Positions 27,715-36,855 of a stretch of 56,544 nucleotides of DNA are shown here, one piece after another. Each line of letters opens with the position of its first letter. The stretch's first letter is position 1. The stretch is from Nostoc sp. LPT (GTDB taxonomy: Bacteria > Cyanobacteriota > Cyanobacteriia > Cyanobacteriales > Nostocaceae). The translations under genes were made by a program, and so were the position numbers. The notes below the pieces were generated by a model. It did no database searches and was not told the origin of the DNA. It saw only the letters and a list, made by a program, of their open reading frames with translations. The stretch covers positions 1 to 56,544 of the forward strand of contig NZ_JABXKF010000081.1 in NCBI RefSeq assembly GCF_017115165.1, in the 5' to 3' direction.

Positions 27715-28093
27715 CTAAGTGCTGTACATGGATAGCGGGGCGTTTAGCCCGTGCTGAGTAAAAACCCTGTTGTTTCAAGACTTTGAGCAATCAACACTGT
27801 CCTAACCTGTGTGACTACGGCTATATAAAAAAGATTTTTGTTGTTATTTACGTTTTCATGTTTTCAATGTTACAACAGGTGTCAAGTGATAGATTTGTAA
27901 CACTTTAGGAACAAAGGCAATTGCAACTTTATCAATATTCTTGGCGCCTTAATCTGCGCTTTCTTTAGCAAACTTACTTAAGTCCTGATATCGTTTCTAA
28001 CGGCAGAAGTGTCTACAGACTTATCTGTGCGTTGAAAATTCTTATTTCTTCTAATTCACTAAATTAATCCATAGAAAAATTGTGAGGTAATCG
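27715..28093. other. spacer with a dispersed repeat word
   Basis: No gene is seen. The word agcggggcgtttagcccg (about 27735-27752) is shared with the gatA downstream spacer (19418-19435). The rest is AT-rich and would carry the promoter of the CAP-domain gene. Confidence 0.45.
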
Positions 28094-28795
28094 ATGCGTC
28101 GCTTGAATTTTTGGGTATTTTTGCCAATTACCTTGATATTGGGCTGCTCAAATCAACTGCTTCAATCTAACCCGTCTGTAGCCAACTCTAACCCAGCAGT
28201 ACAAACTAGTCCAACTTTATTAGCAAAGGCGAGTTACCTTTCACTGTTGGAACAACAGGTAATTGTTGAAACAAATAAGGTAAGAACAAATCCTAAAGCA
28301 TACCTTCCAATTCTGGAAAACTATAGAAAGCGCTTTGAGGGGAACCGAGTCAAAATTTCTAATAATACTTATCTGCGAACTCAAGAAGGAGTCAAAGCAG
28401 TTGATGAAGCGATCACATTTCTCAAATCAGCACGTCCTATAGGAGCCTTGAGTGCATCTAAAGGTATGTCTTTAGGAGCAAAAGACCATGTAAAAGACCA
28501 AGGCCCAAAAGGTGCTATAGGTCATGATGGTAGCGATGGTAGCAACCCTTTTACTCGCATCAACCGCTATGGTAAATGGCAAACAACCGCAGGTGAAAAT
28601 ATCAGTTATGGGCCAAACAGCGCTCAAGATATCGTTATGCAGTTAATTATTGATGATGGTGTGCGCGATCGCGGCCATCGAAAAAACATTTTTAACGGCG
28701 CTTTTAAAGTCTCTGGTGTTGCTTATGGAACTCACAAATCATATAAAACAATCTGCGTAATTGACTACGCTGGTGGGTATCAGGAAAAAACGTAA
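28094..28795 (+). CDS. CAP/SCP-domain lipoprotein
   Basis: The 233-residue protein has a signal peptide with lipobox LILGC (Cys18) and a Ser/Asn-rich linker, then a CAP domain from about 50. Family features are the first helix [29 protein letters not shown] with the first cavity histidine, GENISYG, and RGHRKNIF with the second histidine. CAP domains (SCP/PR-1, COG2340) occur in secreted proteins with varied, often unknown, binding roles. The two histidines could hold a divalent metal. The protein would be anchored by lipid at the periplasmic or outer surface. A long perfect hairpin 47 bases after the stop should end the transcript. Confidence 0.87.
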   Translation: MRRLNFWVFLPITLILGCSNQLLQSNPSVANSNPAVQTSPTLLAKASYLSLLEQQVIVETNKVRTNPKAYLPILENYRKRFEGNRVKISNNTYLRTQEGVKAVDEAITFLKSARPIGALSASKGMSLGAKDHVKDQGPKGAIGHDGSDGSNPFTRINRYGKWQTTAGENISYGPNSAQDIVMQLIIDDGVRDRGHRKNIFNGAFKVSGVAYGTHKSYKTICVIDYAGGYQEKT

Positions 28796-28841
28796 ACGTG
28801 AGTTCCACTAACCTCTCCCTGCTTTGAATTAAAGTTCAAGT

Positions 28842-28870
28842 CTGTCCCTCTCCGAGTCGGAGAGGGACAG
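28842..28870 (+). terminator. long hairpin terminator after the CAP-domain gene
   Basis: Perfect 14-bp arms (ctgtccctctccga and tcggagagggacag) around a single central base are followed by gtttt and, after a few bases, a second T run. Confidence 0.7.
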
Positions 28871-28977
28871 GTTTTGCGATTTTTCACTGTCGAGGTTCAA
28901 AGTGCAATTTCGAGGCTCAAAGGCTCAACGTTCAGGCACTACAATGCTGTAAGAAGCAATCATTTGGTGTAATTGTA

Positions 28978-29250
28978 ATGCAATCAATTTTCTGGAGTGT
29001 AGAAGAAGTAGCCCTAAGAGCTAAACAATTTTACGAAAACGGTATTCGTCAAAATGTCGAGTGTGGTGACAATATCGGCAAGATGATTGTGATTGATGCA
29101 GAAACTGGTGAATATGGGATAGATCCAACTGGTGTAGAGACAGCGTTAAAGTTAAAACAGAAAAACCCTAATGCTAGATTGTTCACCATACGAATTGGTT
29201 ATGATGTTGCTGTAAGTTTTGGTGGTGCGATGGAGCGTACTGCTGAATGA
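28978..29250 (+). CDS. small conserved cyanobacterial protein, unknown
   Basis: The 90-residue soluble acidic protein is not assigned to a characterised family. Visible features are FWSVEEVALRAKQFYENG at the start, IVIDAETGEYGIDPTGVE in the middle and a mixed strand region RLFTIRIGYDVAVSFGG near the end. The composition and uninterrupted frame look genic, and proteins of this type are, as I recall, common in Nostocales. A plausible reading is one half of a toxin-antitoxin-like pair, but no partner gene is adjacent, so I do not claim it. A MITE-like element lies 20 bases after its stop. Confidence 0.65.
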   Translation: MQSIFWSVEEVALRAKQFYENGIRQNVECGDNIGKMIVIDAETGEYGIDPTGVETALKLKQKNPNARLFTIRIGYDVAVSFGGAMERTAE

Positions 29251-29269
29251 TTTATGGCACTTTTAGGTA

Positions 29270-29405
29270 TAGGACTTACGCACAGACAACGATTTTACGT
29301 CATTACGAGCAAAGCGTACCCCTGCGGGGAAGCAAGTTACGCGGAGCATCTCGCACAGAAGTAATCGCAAAGGCTTAGTTTTTCGTCACGAGTGCGTAAG
29401 TCCTA
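29270..29405. repeat. MITE-like element with 13-bp terminal inverted repeats
   Basis: The ends taggacttacgca (29270-29282) and tgcgtaagtccta (29393-29405) are perfect inverted copies. The 136-bp element has no coding capacity and its interior contains the dispersed word cctgcggggaagcaag. A related but diverged element lies at 36647-36740. Confidence 0.8.
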
Positions 29406-29503
29406 AAGTAATTAAACCATAGGGTAGGGTAGCACATCTGTGCTACCCTACAAAGGATTATGGTTCAAATAGATGAAAAAGGCTGTAAAAGCTAAATTGT
29501 TGA

Positions 29504-30886
29504 CTATTCTTCTACAAACCAAGCACCATGAAACCCATAAGGCACTCGTTGGGGAATTATCACCTGTGCTACAGGTTTAGCCGTCACATCTTGGGCATTC
29601 ACCACTACTAATTCTGAAGTGTTTGAATTTTCATCGTGGACGAAAGTCATAAGCCAACCATCATCCTCAGCTGTTGCACCAGGACGCGGCGCAAATACAG
29701 CTTCACCGCTATAGCGCCCCTGTCCAAATTCATGTATTTGGGATTTTCCATTGCTGAAGTCGTATTTGATGATACCTTCAAATAAAGGTACGGGACTGTT
29801 TGCCGCTTTGTTAGTGTAGCCATATCGGTTTTGTCGCCCCAATCGGTTTTCGTTGACGCGGGGAAATTCGGAAGCTACATCATCCAACATCTCTTCACGC
29901 ACTGACCCTGTGCTGAGGTTAAATCGCCAACGATGCAGACGGGGAATATTTGCGTCTGGGTCGGGTTGCGAATCATCAGAACTCAAAACACTTGTAGAAC
30001 TCATACGACAGGCAATCAGCACTACTTCGTCTCCCTCTTCGTAAGCGTTGAGGGTATGGAAGACGTAGCAAGCAGGACTTTCAAACCAGCGGATATTACT
30101 GTTGTCACCGTGACGTGGTACAATGCCGAAGCGACTGGGGCGATCGCGCTCAAACGCCACTAAAGGTTCTCCCCGTTGCGATCGCTCTGGGTTAAAAGTC
30201 AGCGGCAAATCCATGAAAATCGTGTAGTTTTCAGTGATGGCGAAATCGTGCATCATCACTCCTATTGGCAGGTCAATTGGCACTGTCCGCAACAGTTCGC
30301 CTTGTGCTGAGACTACACTATATTGCAGGTACGGTGGCGCAAACAGAGAATAGCCAAAAAAGATCATTTCCCCTGTAACCGGGTCTACCTTGGGATGGGC
30401 TGTGAAGGCAGAAACCAGCTTGCCATTGTAGGTGTACTCGCCAATGGTTTCTAATTCAGGCAGTTTAATGGCGTGAGGTTTACCCCCCTCGTTCAGCGCT
30501 AACATCTGACCAGCGTGCCACACTAAGGCAGTATTGGCAGTATTTTTATAGCGACCGTGGGGGTTATCCATTTGTGGTGGTTCTAACAACCCAGTCCAGA
30601 TAGCTTTACCTGCTTCTCGTTCTTTTTTCCATCCGACTGTCTGGACGTAGCGGTTACGATAAGTGGCTATGCCGTTGCTAATTTGCACACCATGCAACAT
30701 CCCATCCCCATCAAACCAATGATATTGACCGATAGGCGTCCATTGAGGGTTAGGACCATTCCGCACAAACATCCCTGATAGGTCAAGGGGTAATTCACCG
30801 ATGACTGGCAATTTGTCGGTGGTGATTTCTTCATGAACTGGAGCAAAATTCCCATTGAGATAGGGATTGACTGCTATTGTTACCAT
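29504..30886 (-). CDS. carotenoid oxygenase (carotenoid cleavage dioxygenase family)
   Basis: The 460-residue protein belongs to the RPE65/carotenoid oxygenase family. The four iron-binding histidines are in TAHPKVDP, VMMHDFAIT, YVFHTLNAYEEGDE and GFHGAWF near the C-terminus. The family opening FVRNGPNPQW and HWFDGDGMLHG are also clear. These non-haem Fe(II) enzymes split carotenoids or apocarotenoids with oxygen at defined double bonds to give aldehydes. In Nostoc several such enzymes exist with different substrates, so the exact bond cut cannot be told here. It is cytoplasmic or membrane-associated, with no signal peptide. The gene is monocistronic by position. Confidence 0.92.
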   Translation of the reverse strand: MVTIAVNPYLNGNFAPVHEEITTDKLPVIGELPLDLSGMFVRNGPNPQWTPIGQYHWFDGDGMLHGVQISNGIATYRNRYVQTVGWKKEREAGKAIWTGLLEPPQMDNPHGRYKNTANTALVWHAGQMLALNEGGKPHAIKLPELETIGEYTYNGKLVSAFTAHPKVDPVTGEMIFFGYSLFAPPYLQYSVVSAQGELLRTVPIDLPIGVMMHDFAITENYTIFMDLPLTFNPERSQRGEPLVAFERDRPSRFGIVPRHGDNSNIRWFESPACYVFHTLNAYEEGDEVVLIACRMSSTSVLSSDDSQPDPDANIPRLHRWRFNLSTGSVREEMLDDVASEFPRVNENRLGRQNRYGYTNKAANSPVPLFEGIIKYDFSNGKSQIHEFGQGRYSGEAVFAPRPGATAEDDGWLMTFVHDENSNTSELVVVNAQDVTAKPVAQVIIPQRVPYGFHGAWFVEE

Positions 30887-30988
30887 AGTCTTGATTTAAA
30901 CATACATTTGTACTATACTTCGGGTTTGTCTTCATGCCCACATGGAAATTTTGAGGGCGTTGTGGAATTTTTGCAATCGGTCTACAAA

Positions 30989-31411
30989 TTAAACTTTTTT
31001 CTCTTGCTGTTTAATTAGTTTTATTTGTAGGAAGTTATAGTAATCTTCAGAATCGGGCAGTTGTGGTTGGGCAACAGAAACACGATTTTGTACATCCACA
31101 GCCGCAATATCTTTATCCCGTGATGAATCAAAGGTGACTGTAATGGTACTTGTACCATCGTTGCTGCTGCTAGAAGTCAGATATCTTAGTCCCTCAACCC
31201 CGTTGATTTGCCTTTCTAAGATATTTGTCACACCGCTTTCTACGACTTCTGCACTAGCTCCACTATAGTTGGAGGTTACACTAATTTGGGTGGGACTAAT
31301 TTCTGGAAATCTAGCGATCGGTAGTGTGGCAATATTGATTAATCCTATTAAAAGTATGACGATCGCACATACCGACGCAAAAATTGGCTGCTTAATAAAG
31401 AAGTCAACAAA
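30989..31411 (-). pseudogene. truncated RND (HAE1/AcrB-type) efflux pump
   Basis: The minus-strand frame opens with FVDFFIKQPIFASVCAIVIL, exactly how AcrB-family pumps begin after the initiator Met, and continues through LPIARFPEISPTQI, SGVTNILERQINGVEGLRYL and VQNRVSVAQPQLP. After about 120 family-like residues it diverges and stops (KLIKQQEKKV). The remaining 900 residues of a pump are absent. The codon before the first Phe is TAG where an ATG is expected, so the normal start is also lost. The frame lies 103 bases downstream of the intact adaptor gene, the usual partner. Confidence 0.85.
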
Positions 31412-31514
31412 CTATAGTTTAAAAATTGGGCATTGGGCATTGGTTATTCTCCTTGTCTCCCTTGTCCTTTTATCTCCCTGTCCCCCCTGCCCCGCGCCCT
31501 CATCTTCTCTTCAG

Positions 31515-33104
31515 CTAAGGCTTTTGGCTACCAACTTCTTGTGTTTCAGGAGTAATGGGAGCGCCATTGGTTAAGTTAAGAATGCCGGAAACAACAATTT
31601 TCTCCCCCGCTTTTAGTCCTTCGATAACTTGATAATTAGTCCCCTGAGTATGATATTGTTCCAATTTCACCGGCTTTTGTTGAGCTACTAAAGATGGCGC
31701 TCCAGGTTTAGACTTTTCTGCTGGCGCTTGCGCCACAAATACAAAAGTCTCTCCACCCAAGCGAGATACTGCTGTAACTGGAATTAAAATTCCTGGACGT
31801 TCGTTCCAGATCACTCTAGTTTGCACTGACTGAAGATTAAGCAGTCGATTTCTCGAATTACCAAAGTTGGCTTTTACCAAAACTGCTTGCGAATCGGAAC
31901 TAGCGTTTGGGGAGATAAAACTGATTTTACCCCTTGCTATGGGTTTGTCTTGGACATCTAACATTTGCACAGGTAAGCCTAAGCGCAATTTTTTGGCTTC
32001 AGCTACGGGAACGGAAATATTCAATTCTAAAGAGTCGTTTCTAGTTAGTGTAGTCAGTTGCTCGGCTTTTTCCACATAATCTCCCACCTTTGCTGGAATA
32101 TCACCAACAATGCCAGTGAAAGGTGCTAAAACTTTTGTGTATTGCAATTGGACTTGGGCAGCTTGAACTTGGGCAGCTGCTTGAGTTACTTGCGATTGCG
32201 CTTGGGCAATTTCTTCTGGACGAGAACCATTTTCTAGTTGTCTTAAGTTTTGTTTCTGTTGTTCCAAGGCACCAGCTAACTCATTGATACTAGATTTTCT
32301 GCTTTGGCGGAGTTGATCTAGGCGTTTCTGGGCTACAACCAAGGCAGCTTCAGCACTTTGCTGTTCTTTGACATATCCTTCTAAAGTATCTTGGGAAACT
32401 GCGCCCTCTTTTCTCAATTGTGCGTATCGCTTGGCGCGTGACTGTGTTAGTTCCACATCGGATTTAGCTGACTGAATTTGAGCCTCAGCCTGAGCAATTT
32501 CTTCTGGTTGCGATCCCGATTGGGCATCTCTAAAACGAGCTTGGGCTTGGGCTAACAACGCTCTAGCTTGGGCAACTTCTTCTTGTCGCGTACCTGCTTT
32601 GAGTTCAGCAAGACGTGCTTGGGCTTGTTGTAGTGAGCCTCTAGCTTGTAACAATTGAGCTTGGACATTATCACTTTGCAGACTAATAATGACTTGTCCT
32701 TGTTGAACGCGGTTGCCCTCTTGGATGAAAATCTCGGTAATTCGTCCTTCAACCTGTGGCTTGATGATTACTGAACGTGGAGCCTCTAATAAGCCAATAA
32801 ACTCCGAACTTTCTTGAACGGTTTCAGTTTTCACTGTCGCTAGCTTGACCGGAACTGCTCTAGGTTGACCAGCATCTGCCCCAGCCGCTGGTGCTTTGCT
32901 AGCATTACTAGTTTGCCACCAACGCCAACCAAAACCTACACCTGCAATTAATAAGACGATTCCTAATATCAGGGGCCAACGCCGTTTTTGAGGTGGCTTA
33001 GGCGATCGCTGTGGCAATTGTTGCGACTCTTGACTAGAATCAGTAACAGCGGGCTGTTCTGTTTCAATGGAAAGGGGAGAGTCAGGGAACTCAGAATGGG
33101 ACAT
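31515..33104 (-). CDS. RND efflux periplasmic adaptor (membrane fusion protein)
   Basis: The 529-residue adaptor has a cytoplasmic N-terminus, one membrane helix (about 42-62, WPLILGIVLLIAGVGFGW), a lipoyl-like half motif (VEGRITEIFIQEGNRVQQGQ), a long Ala/Gln-rich coiled-coil hairpin (about 145-310, with QARLAELKAGTRQEEVAQAR-type repeats), the second lipoyl half (VLAPFTGIVGDIPAKVGDYV) and a beta-barrel domain. Such adaptors join an inner-membrane RND pump to an outer-membrane channel. Here the pump gene immediately downstream is reduced to a fragment, so the adaptor is orphaned or must work with another pump. The coiled coil is longer than in AcrA. Confidence 0.9.
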   Translation of the reverse strand: MSHSEFPDSPLSIETEQPAVTDSSQESQQLPQRSPKPPQKRRWPLILGIVLLIAGVGFGWRWWQTSNASKAPAAGADAGQPRAVPVKLATVKTETVQESSEFIGLLEAPRSVIIKPQVEGRITEIFIQEGNRVQQGQVIISLQSDNVQAQLLQARGSLQQAQARLAELKAGTRQEEVAQARALLAQAQARFRDAQSGSQPEEIAQAEAQIQSAKSDVELTQSRAKRYAQLRKEGAVSQDTLEGYVKEQQSAEAALVVAQKRLDQLRQSRKSSINELAGALEQQKQNLRQLENGSRPEEIAQAQSQVTQAAAQVQAAQVQLQYTKVLAPFTGIVGDIPAKVGDYVEKAEQLTTLTRNDSLELNISVPVAEAKKLRLGLPVQMLDVQDKPIARGKISFISPNASSDSQAVLVKANFGNSRNRLLNLQSVQTRVIWNERPGILIPVTAVSRLGGETFVFVAQAPAEKSKPGAPSLVAQQKPVKLEQYHTQGTNYQVIEGLKAGEKIVVSGILNLTNGAPITPETQEVGSQKP

Positions 33105-34046
33105 CTTCGTTTTCTCGTCTTGTGGATTTAGACTTGGGCAATCTACTTTTCGCTAAAAAAGCATTAATTATTTGAATAGTCTTTTAGCCTTTTTTCTCTA
33201 TGTTGGTAAAAAATATGTCTGGGTATTTGGGCGATCGCTTACGATGTCTAGCACCTAAAATGAGCCAATTTTGTTCAGCACATTATGGTTGATTTGTACA
33301 TTACTTAACTCCGTCCAATTTCTGAAAGTGTAGTTTATAGTTTTTTGTTAGTCAGTATAAACACAGTGCTTTAGCTCAGAGAGAAAGCATGGTTCATGTT
33401 GTTGCAGCTAAAGCTTCTGCCTGTAAAGCGATCGCTTTGGTAATCAAAGCAAGTTAGTAGTTGCTCTTTAGTTCTGGAAATGACGAAATCAATTTACCTC
33501 ATTGACCGCAGCAACACAAGTAATTTCTCGCGTTGTCGCTGTGGTTAAACCTGTCGTTGCAAATACCTTAGTTGCTGACTAGATCAAGGATGCATAAGTT
33601 TGTGCCGTACTTGATGCTAATGTTTTCTATGAGTGTTTGCAAGCGCTTGCTTGCATTATAACCACATAGCAGACAATATTGGTATTATTTACAGATGAGT
33701 TTATCGCTCTTGAGTAGTACTGAATACTGATCTTAAGGAAGAAAAGAGTCGGGAGCGATGCCTTCTCTACGAGAGGCTCCGCCAACGCGTGGCTTGCTTC
33801 CCCGTATGGGTACGGCGGGCTACGCCCACGCTGATTAATTCAGCTCTATTAATCATCAAGTTATCCTCACCAAGAACGACGTGCAATCAATCAGTATTCT
33901 CTAGATTCTTATTTTTGACCAATCTCAACTTCCTACAGTTAGTTCACCCGATTGGTTGATCTTTAACTCACCCGAATGGGTGATTTAATTTATCCCAATC
34001 GGAGTTTTGTTTGTGTAGCTAACGAGTGAGAAATCTTCAATCCTGT
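33105..34046. other. gene-poor spacer with repeats
   Basis: No supported gene. It holds a dispersed repeat (33757-33832), a small hairpin cacccgaatgggtg (about 33968-33981), and a frame-broken stretch near 33388-33600 that could be a decayed coding region but cannot be assigned. Confidence 0.45.
33757..33832. repeat. dispersed palindromic repeat
   Basis: It contains gccttctctacgagaggctc, gcgtggcttgcttcccc and gggtacggcgggctacg. Variants of these words recur near 866-915, 36458-36530 and 49608-49662. Confidence 0.6.
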
Positions 34047-35336
34047 TCAACCATCCACAACTGATTTCTTAGAATCGAATTTTGGTAAGATACCCACAGT
34101 TGATTTTCGGTTGGTAACAATATGAGAAAAAAGCCACTCATACCGATCAAGGGCTTGCTCTAAGGAATAGTTTTCTTCGGCAAATTGTCTTCCTGTGTTA
34201 CCTAGCTTCCTTCCTAGAGCAGGATTAGCATATAAATCATGCACAGCGGCAGCCATTGCTTGGGGTGATTCTGGTTCAACAACTATCCCACCACCACTGA
34301 GTTCGATCGCTTTAGCAGCAGTACCAGTGGCGGGAACTGAACCCACAATTGGGCGACCGCTCGCCAATAACAGTGGTATTTTTGAAGGCATATTGAACGA
34401 AATCACATTGTGCTTTTGCACAATTAGCCCGACATCAGAAGCTGCTAGCATTTCAGGTAGTTTTTCTCGCGGTTGTAACGGTAGTAGCAAAACATTATCT
34501 GCTCCATTTGATAGACAATATTCCTGCAACCTTTGCAATGCTCTTGATTCGCCAACAATGACAAAGACAATATCTTTGATATGACGTAAACAAACGGCTG
34601 CTTCTATTACTGTCTCTAAACCTTGCGTTAGAGCAATGTTGCCTGAATAAAGTACTACAAATTTCCCATTTAATTGATGGTTAGATATCCAAGAGTTGCT
34701 CTGTTTTGGTAACGGGCGAATGAAATTTACATTTACCCAATTGGGAATACAAACGATTTTATTAACAGGTACTCCTTTATTTACTAAATTCTCACGAAAC
34801 CCATCAGCGATCACACTAATAGTGTGTGCAGTCCGATATGCAAATTTCTCTAAAGCTGCAAGAGTTCGGATCATCCACTTGTTTTTTAATAACCCGATAC
34901 GCACAGCAGCTTCTGGTAAAATATCTTGCACATTTAGAACTACTGGGCAGTTGTATAGCCAGCCCAATGTTGTTGCTGGTAACGTACCTAGTAGGGGCGG
35001 GACTGTTAAGATAATCACATCTGGTCGCCCACCTTTAAAGGCTTGGGGTAAACTTGTGAAAACAAAGCTCAACTCCAGTAACAGCCGATCAACTAGGTTT
35101 GGTTTAGACTTAATTCGGACGTAACTTCGCTCAATAGTGACGCCATTTTTTTGTTCTGTAAGATACCATCTATTTTGATACCCATCGTAAATTTCGCGCT
35201 GAGGATAGTTGGGCATTCCCGTAATCACTCGCACTTTATGACCTCGCTTTACTAGTCCTTCTGCCAATTCAGTCATTAACGGAGCAATTCCAATTGGCTC
35301 TGGATGATAGTTGTAGGAATAAATCAGAATATGCAT
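34047..35336 (-). CDS. WcaI-like family 4 glycosyltransferase
   Basis: The 429-residue GT-B protein opens with HILIYSYNYHPEPIGIAPLM followed by TELAEGLVKRGHKVRVITGMPNYPQ, closely matching WcaI-type exopolysaccharide glycosyltransferases. The C-terminal nucleotide-sugar domain has VVLYSGNIALTQGLETVIEA, FVIVGES, and the family region PSKIPLLLASGRPIVGSVP with an acidic tail position in VVEPESPQAM. It would add a sugar to a lipid-linked exopolysaccharide or glycolipid at the cytoplasmic face of the membrane. Donor and acceptor are unknown. No other polysaccharide genes flank it, so it is an isolated member. The start is the ATG at 35336. Confidence 0.88.
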   Translation of the reverse strand: MHILIYSYNYHPEPIGIAPLMTELAEGLVKRGHKVRVITGMPNYPQREIYDGYQNRWYLTEQKNGVTIERSYVRIKSKPNLVDRLLLELSFVFTSLPQAFKGGRPDVIILTVPPLLGTLPATTLGWLYNCPVVLNVQDILPEAAVRIGLLKNKWMIRTLAALEKFAYRTAHTISVIADGFRENLVNKGVPVNKIVCIPNWVNVNFIRPLPKQSNSWISNHQLNGKFVVLYSGNIALTQGLETVIEAAVCLRHIKDIVFVIVGESRALQRLQEYCLSNGADNVLLLPLQPREKLPEMLAASDVGLIVQKHNVISFNMPSKIPLLLASGRPIVGSVPATGTAAKAIELSGGGIVVEPESPQAMAAAVHDLYANPALGRKLGNTGRQFAEENYSLEQALDRYEWLFSHIVTNRKSTVGILPKFDSKKSVVDG

Positions 35337-36457
35337 GAACTATATTGATTGTGAATTTCGTGAAGACAGCATGAGACGATCGGATTTCTTACTTAATAAA
35401 CAGTGGGGGCTGCTATTTCTATTACTTACAGCGTTTTATTGCATGAAGTACAAAGCTATTGGTTTGGAGGCAAGAGGCAGAGGTAGAAACTGTTTGTATC
35501 TGATTTGTATCCCTACATTTTGTACCTCGTTTATTTGCAAATGCTGTATTTTGACTTGTAAAATTGTTTGATTAAAATTGTGTTAAACATTAGATGAAAA
35601 TTTTTTATATTGGTTTTTACAAAAGAATTTTTGTACTGCATAAAACTCTTAAAAATCAAAATATTAGTTTGTATAAACGGGTTAGGCTATTGATAAATAT
35701 AGGCTTGATTTCTGGTGATTATGACAATAGTTGGTCTGTTTATTTCCGAACTAATGCCTAAATTTACACTTGGGGAATTGTAGCATTATATTCAGTGTTG
35801 TGCATATAACCCTCATTCCGCCTTTTAAACTGGCACATGAAGTATTTTTAACCAAATCATCAATATTGTATTAATTAGAGAGAATCCCAATTTTTAAGTA
35901 GTTTAAAGGCACTGACCAAAACGTGTTGGTGCTGAGTAATGAATGCTGGGATAAAAGTAAAATTAATTGCACTCAGCACTGAGCTTTGTAAAAGTGTTAA
36001 TGACGAACTATTATACATTTGGTGAAATTAAATATGCGTTATCCAGAATCCTTGTAAAGATTTAACAATGCTACGTCTATACATTCTTTTTCACTCAATA
36101 TTTATAATCAGGTTAAAGATAACCCCACCAGTTTACTGAACTAAGTAGGTATAACGGCGTAAATATTTGTAGTTGGGATGAGGCAGAAGGCAGGAGGGAA
36201 GAAGGTTTTAGCCTCGTTCATTTTTATTAACATAGTTTAGTTTTTTTCTACCGACCTACTTAAGCTTACGATGGAAATATATATCCGTAAATACCGCATA
36301 AAACTACGTATGTAATGTAATGAATTTATAAAGATAAGCACTTTTTTTATAAAGTTTTGCATAAAATGCCAAGTCTATAGCGATGTCCTATACCATTTCT
36401 TTGTGAGGCTGCGCCAAACTCTTTTAACTTCTTTCTTTGTGTCCTACCCTGCGGTCA

Positions 36458-36530
36458 GCCACTTCTCTACGAGACGCTTTGCGAACGTGTCTATGCGTCC
36501 TTCTCTAACGAGACGCTGCGCGAATGCGGG
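36458..36530. repeat. dispersed palindromic repeat
   Basis: Two near copies of cttctcta(a)cgagacgct are followed by gcgaa words. This is the same family as 866-915, 33757-33832 and 49608-49662. Confidence 0.6.
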
Positions 36531-36646
36531 TCGTTTTTCTTTCTTGTACTTATGGTTTAGCGTATCTTCATACAGAATCGGTATTACGACAAGCCGCTCC
36601 TTTGTATACAATCCAATCTGACCTAACTTCCATTTCTGATTTATCT

Positions 36647-36740
36647 TAAAACTTACGCAAAAAACCTCTCTAACTCTTATTCCTCTGTGTTCTCTGCGTT
36701 TTCTGTGGTTTGATTTTGCGTGACCTGTGCGTAAGTCCTA
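36647..36740. repeat. diverged MITE-like element
   Basis: The right end tgcgtaagtccta (36728-36740) is identical to that of the element at 29270-29405. The left end taaaacttacgca (36647-36659) differs at two positions. The 94-bp interior is unrelated to the other element and reads ctctgtgttctctgcg. Confidence 0.65.
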
Positions 36741-36855
36741 TATCTATGGGGTTTTCCCCTTATCCTCTTCGATGACCAATTCAGCTAAAAATCACGAGCG
36801 ATCGCTTGAGAATAACTGATAAAGTTGAGCTACGCAAAGTTGAAAACAGTGTCCT

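Larger units (their letters stand above)
35337..36855. other. 1.5-kb gene-poor, AT-rich stretch with repeats
   Basis: No supported gene in 1.5 kb. A 78-codon frame at 35335-35571 lacks family features and overlaps the glycosyltransferase start. Heptamer-like words (ctcagcactgagc, about 35973-35985), a dispersed repeat (36458-36530) and a MITE-like element (36647-36740) are present. Confidence 0.5.

Noticed and set aside
35335..35571. A 78-codon plus-strand frame beginning at the glycosyltransferase start
   Set aside because: Cys-rich sequence from AT-rich DNA with no family features and a poor start context.
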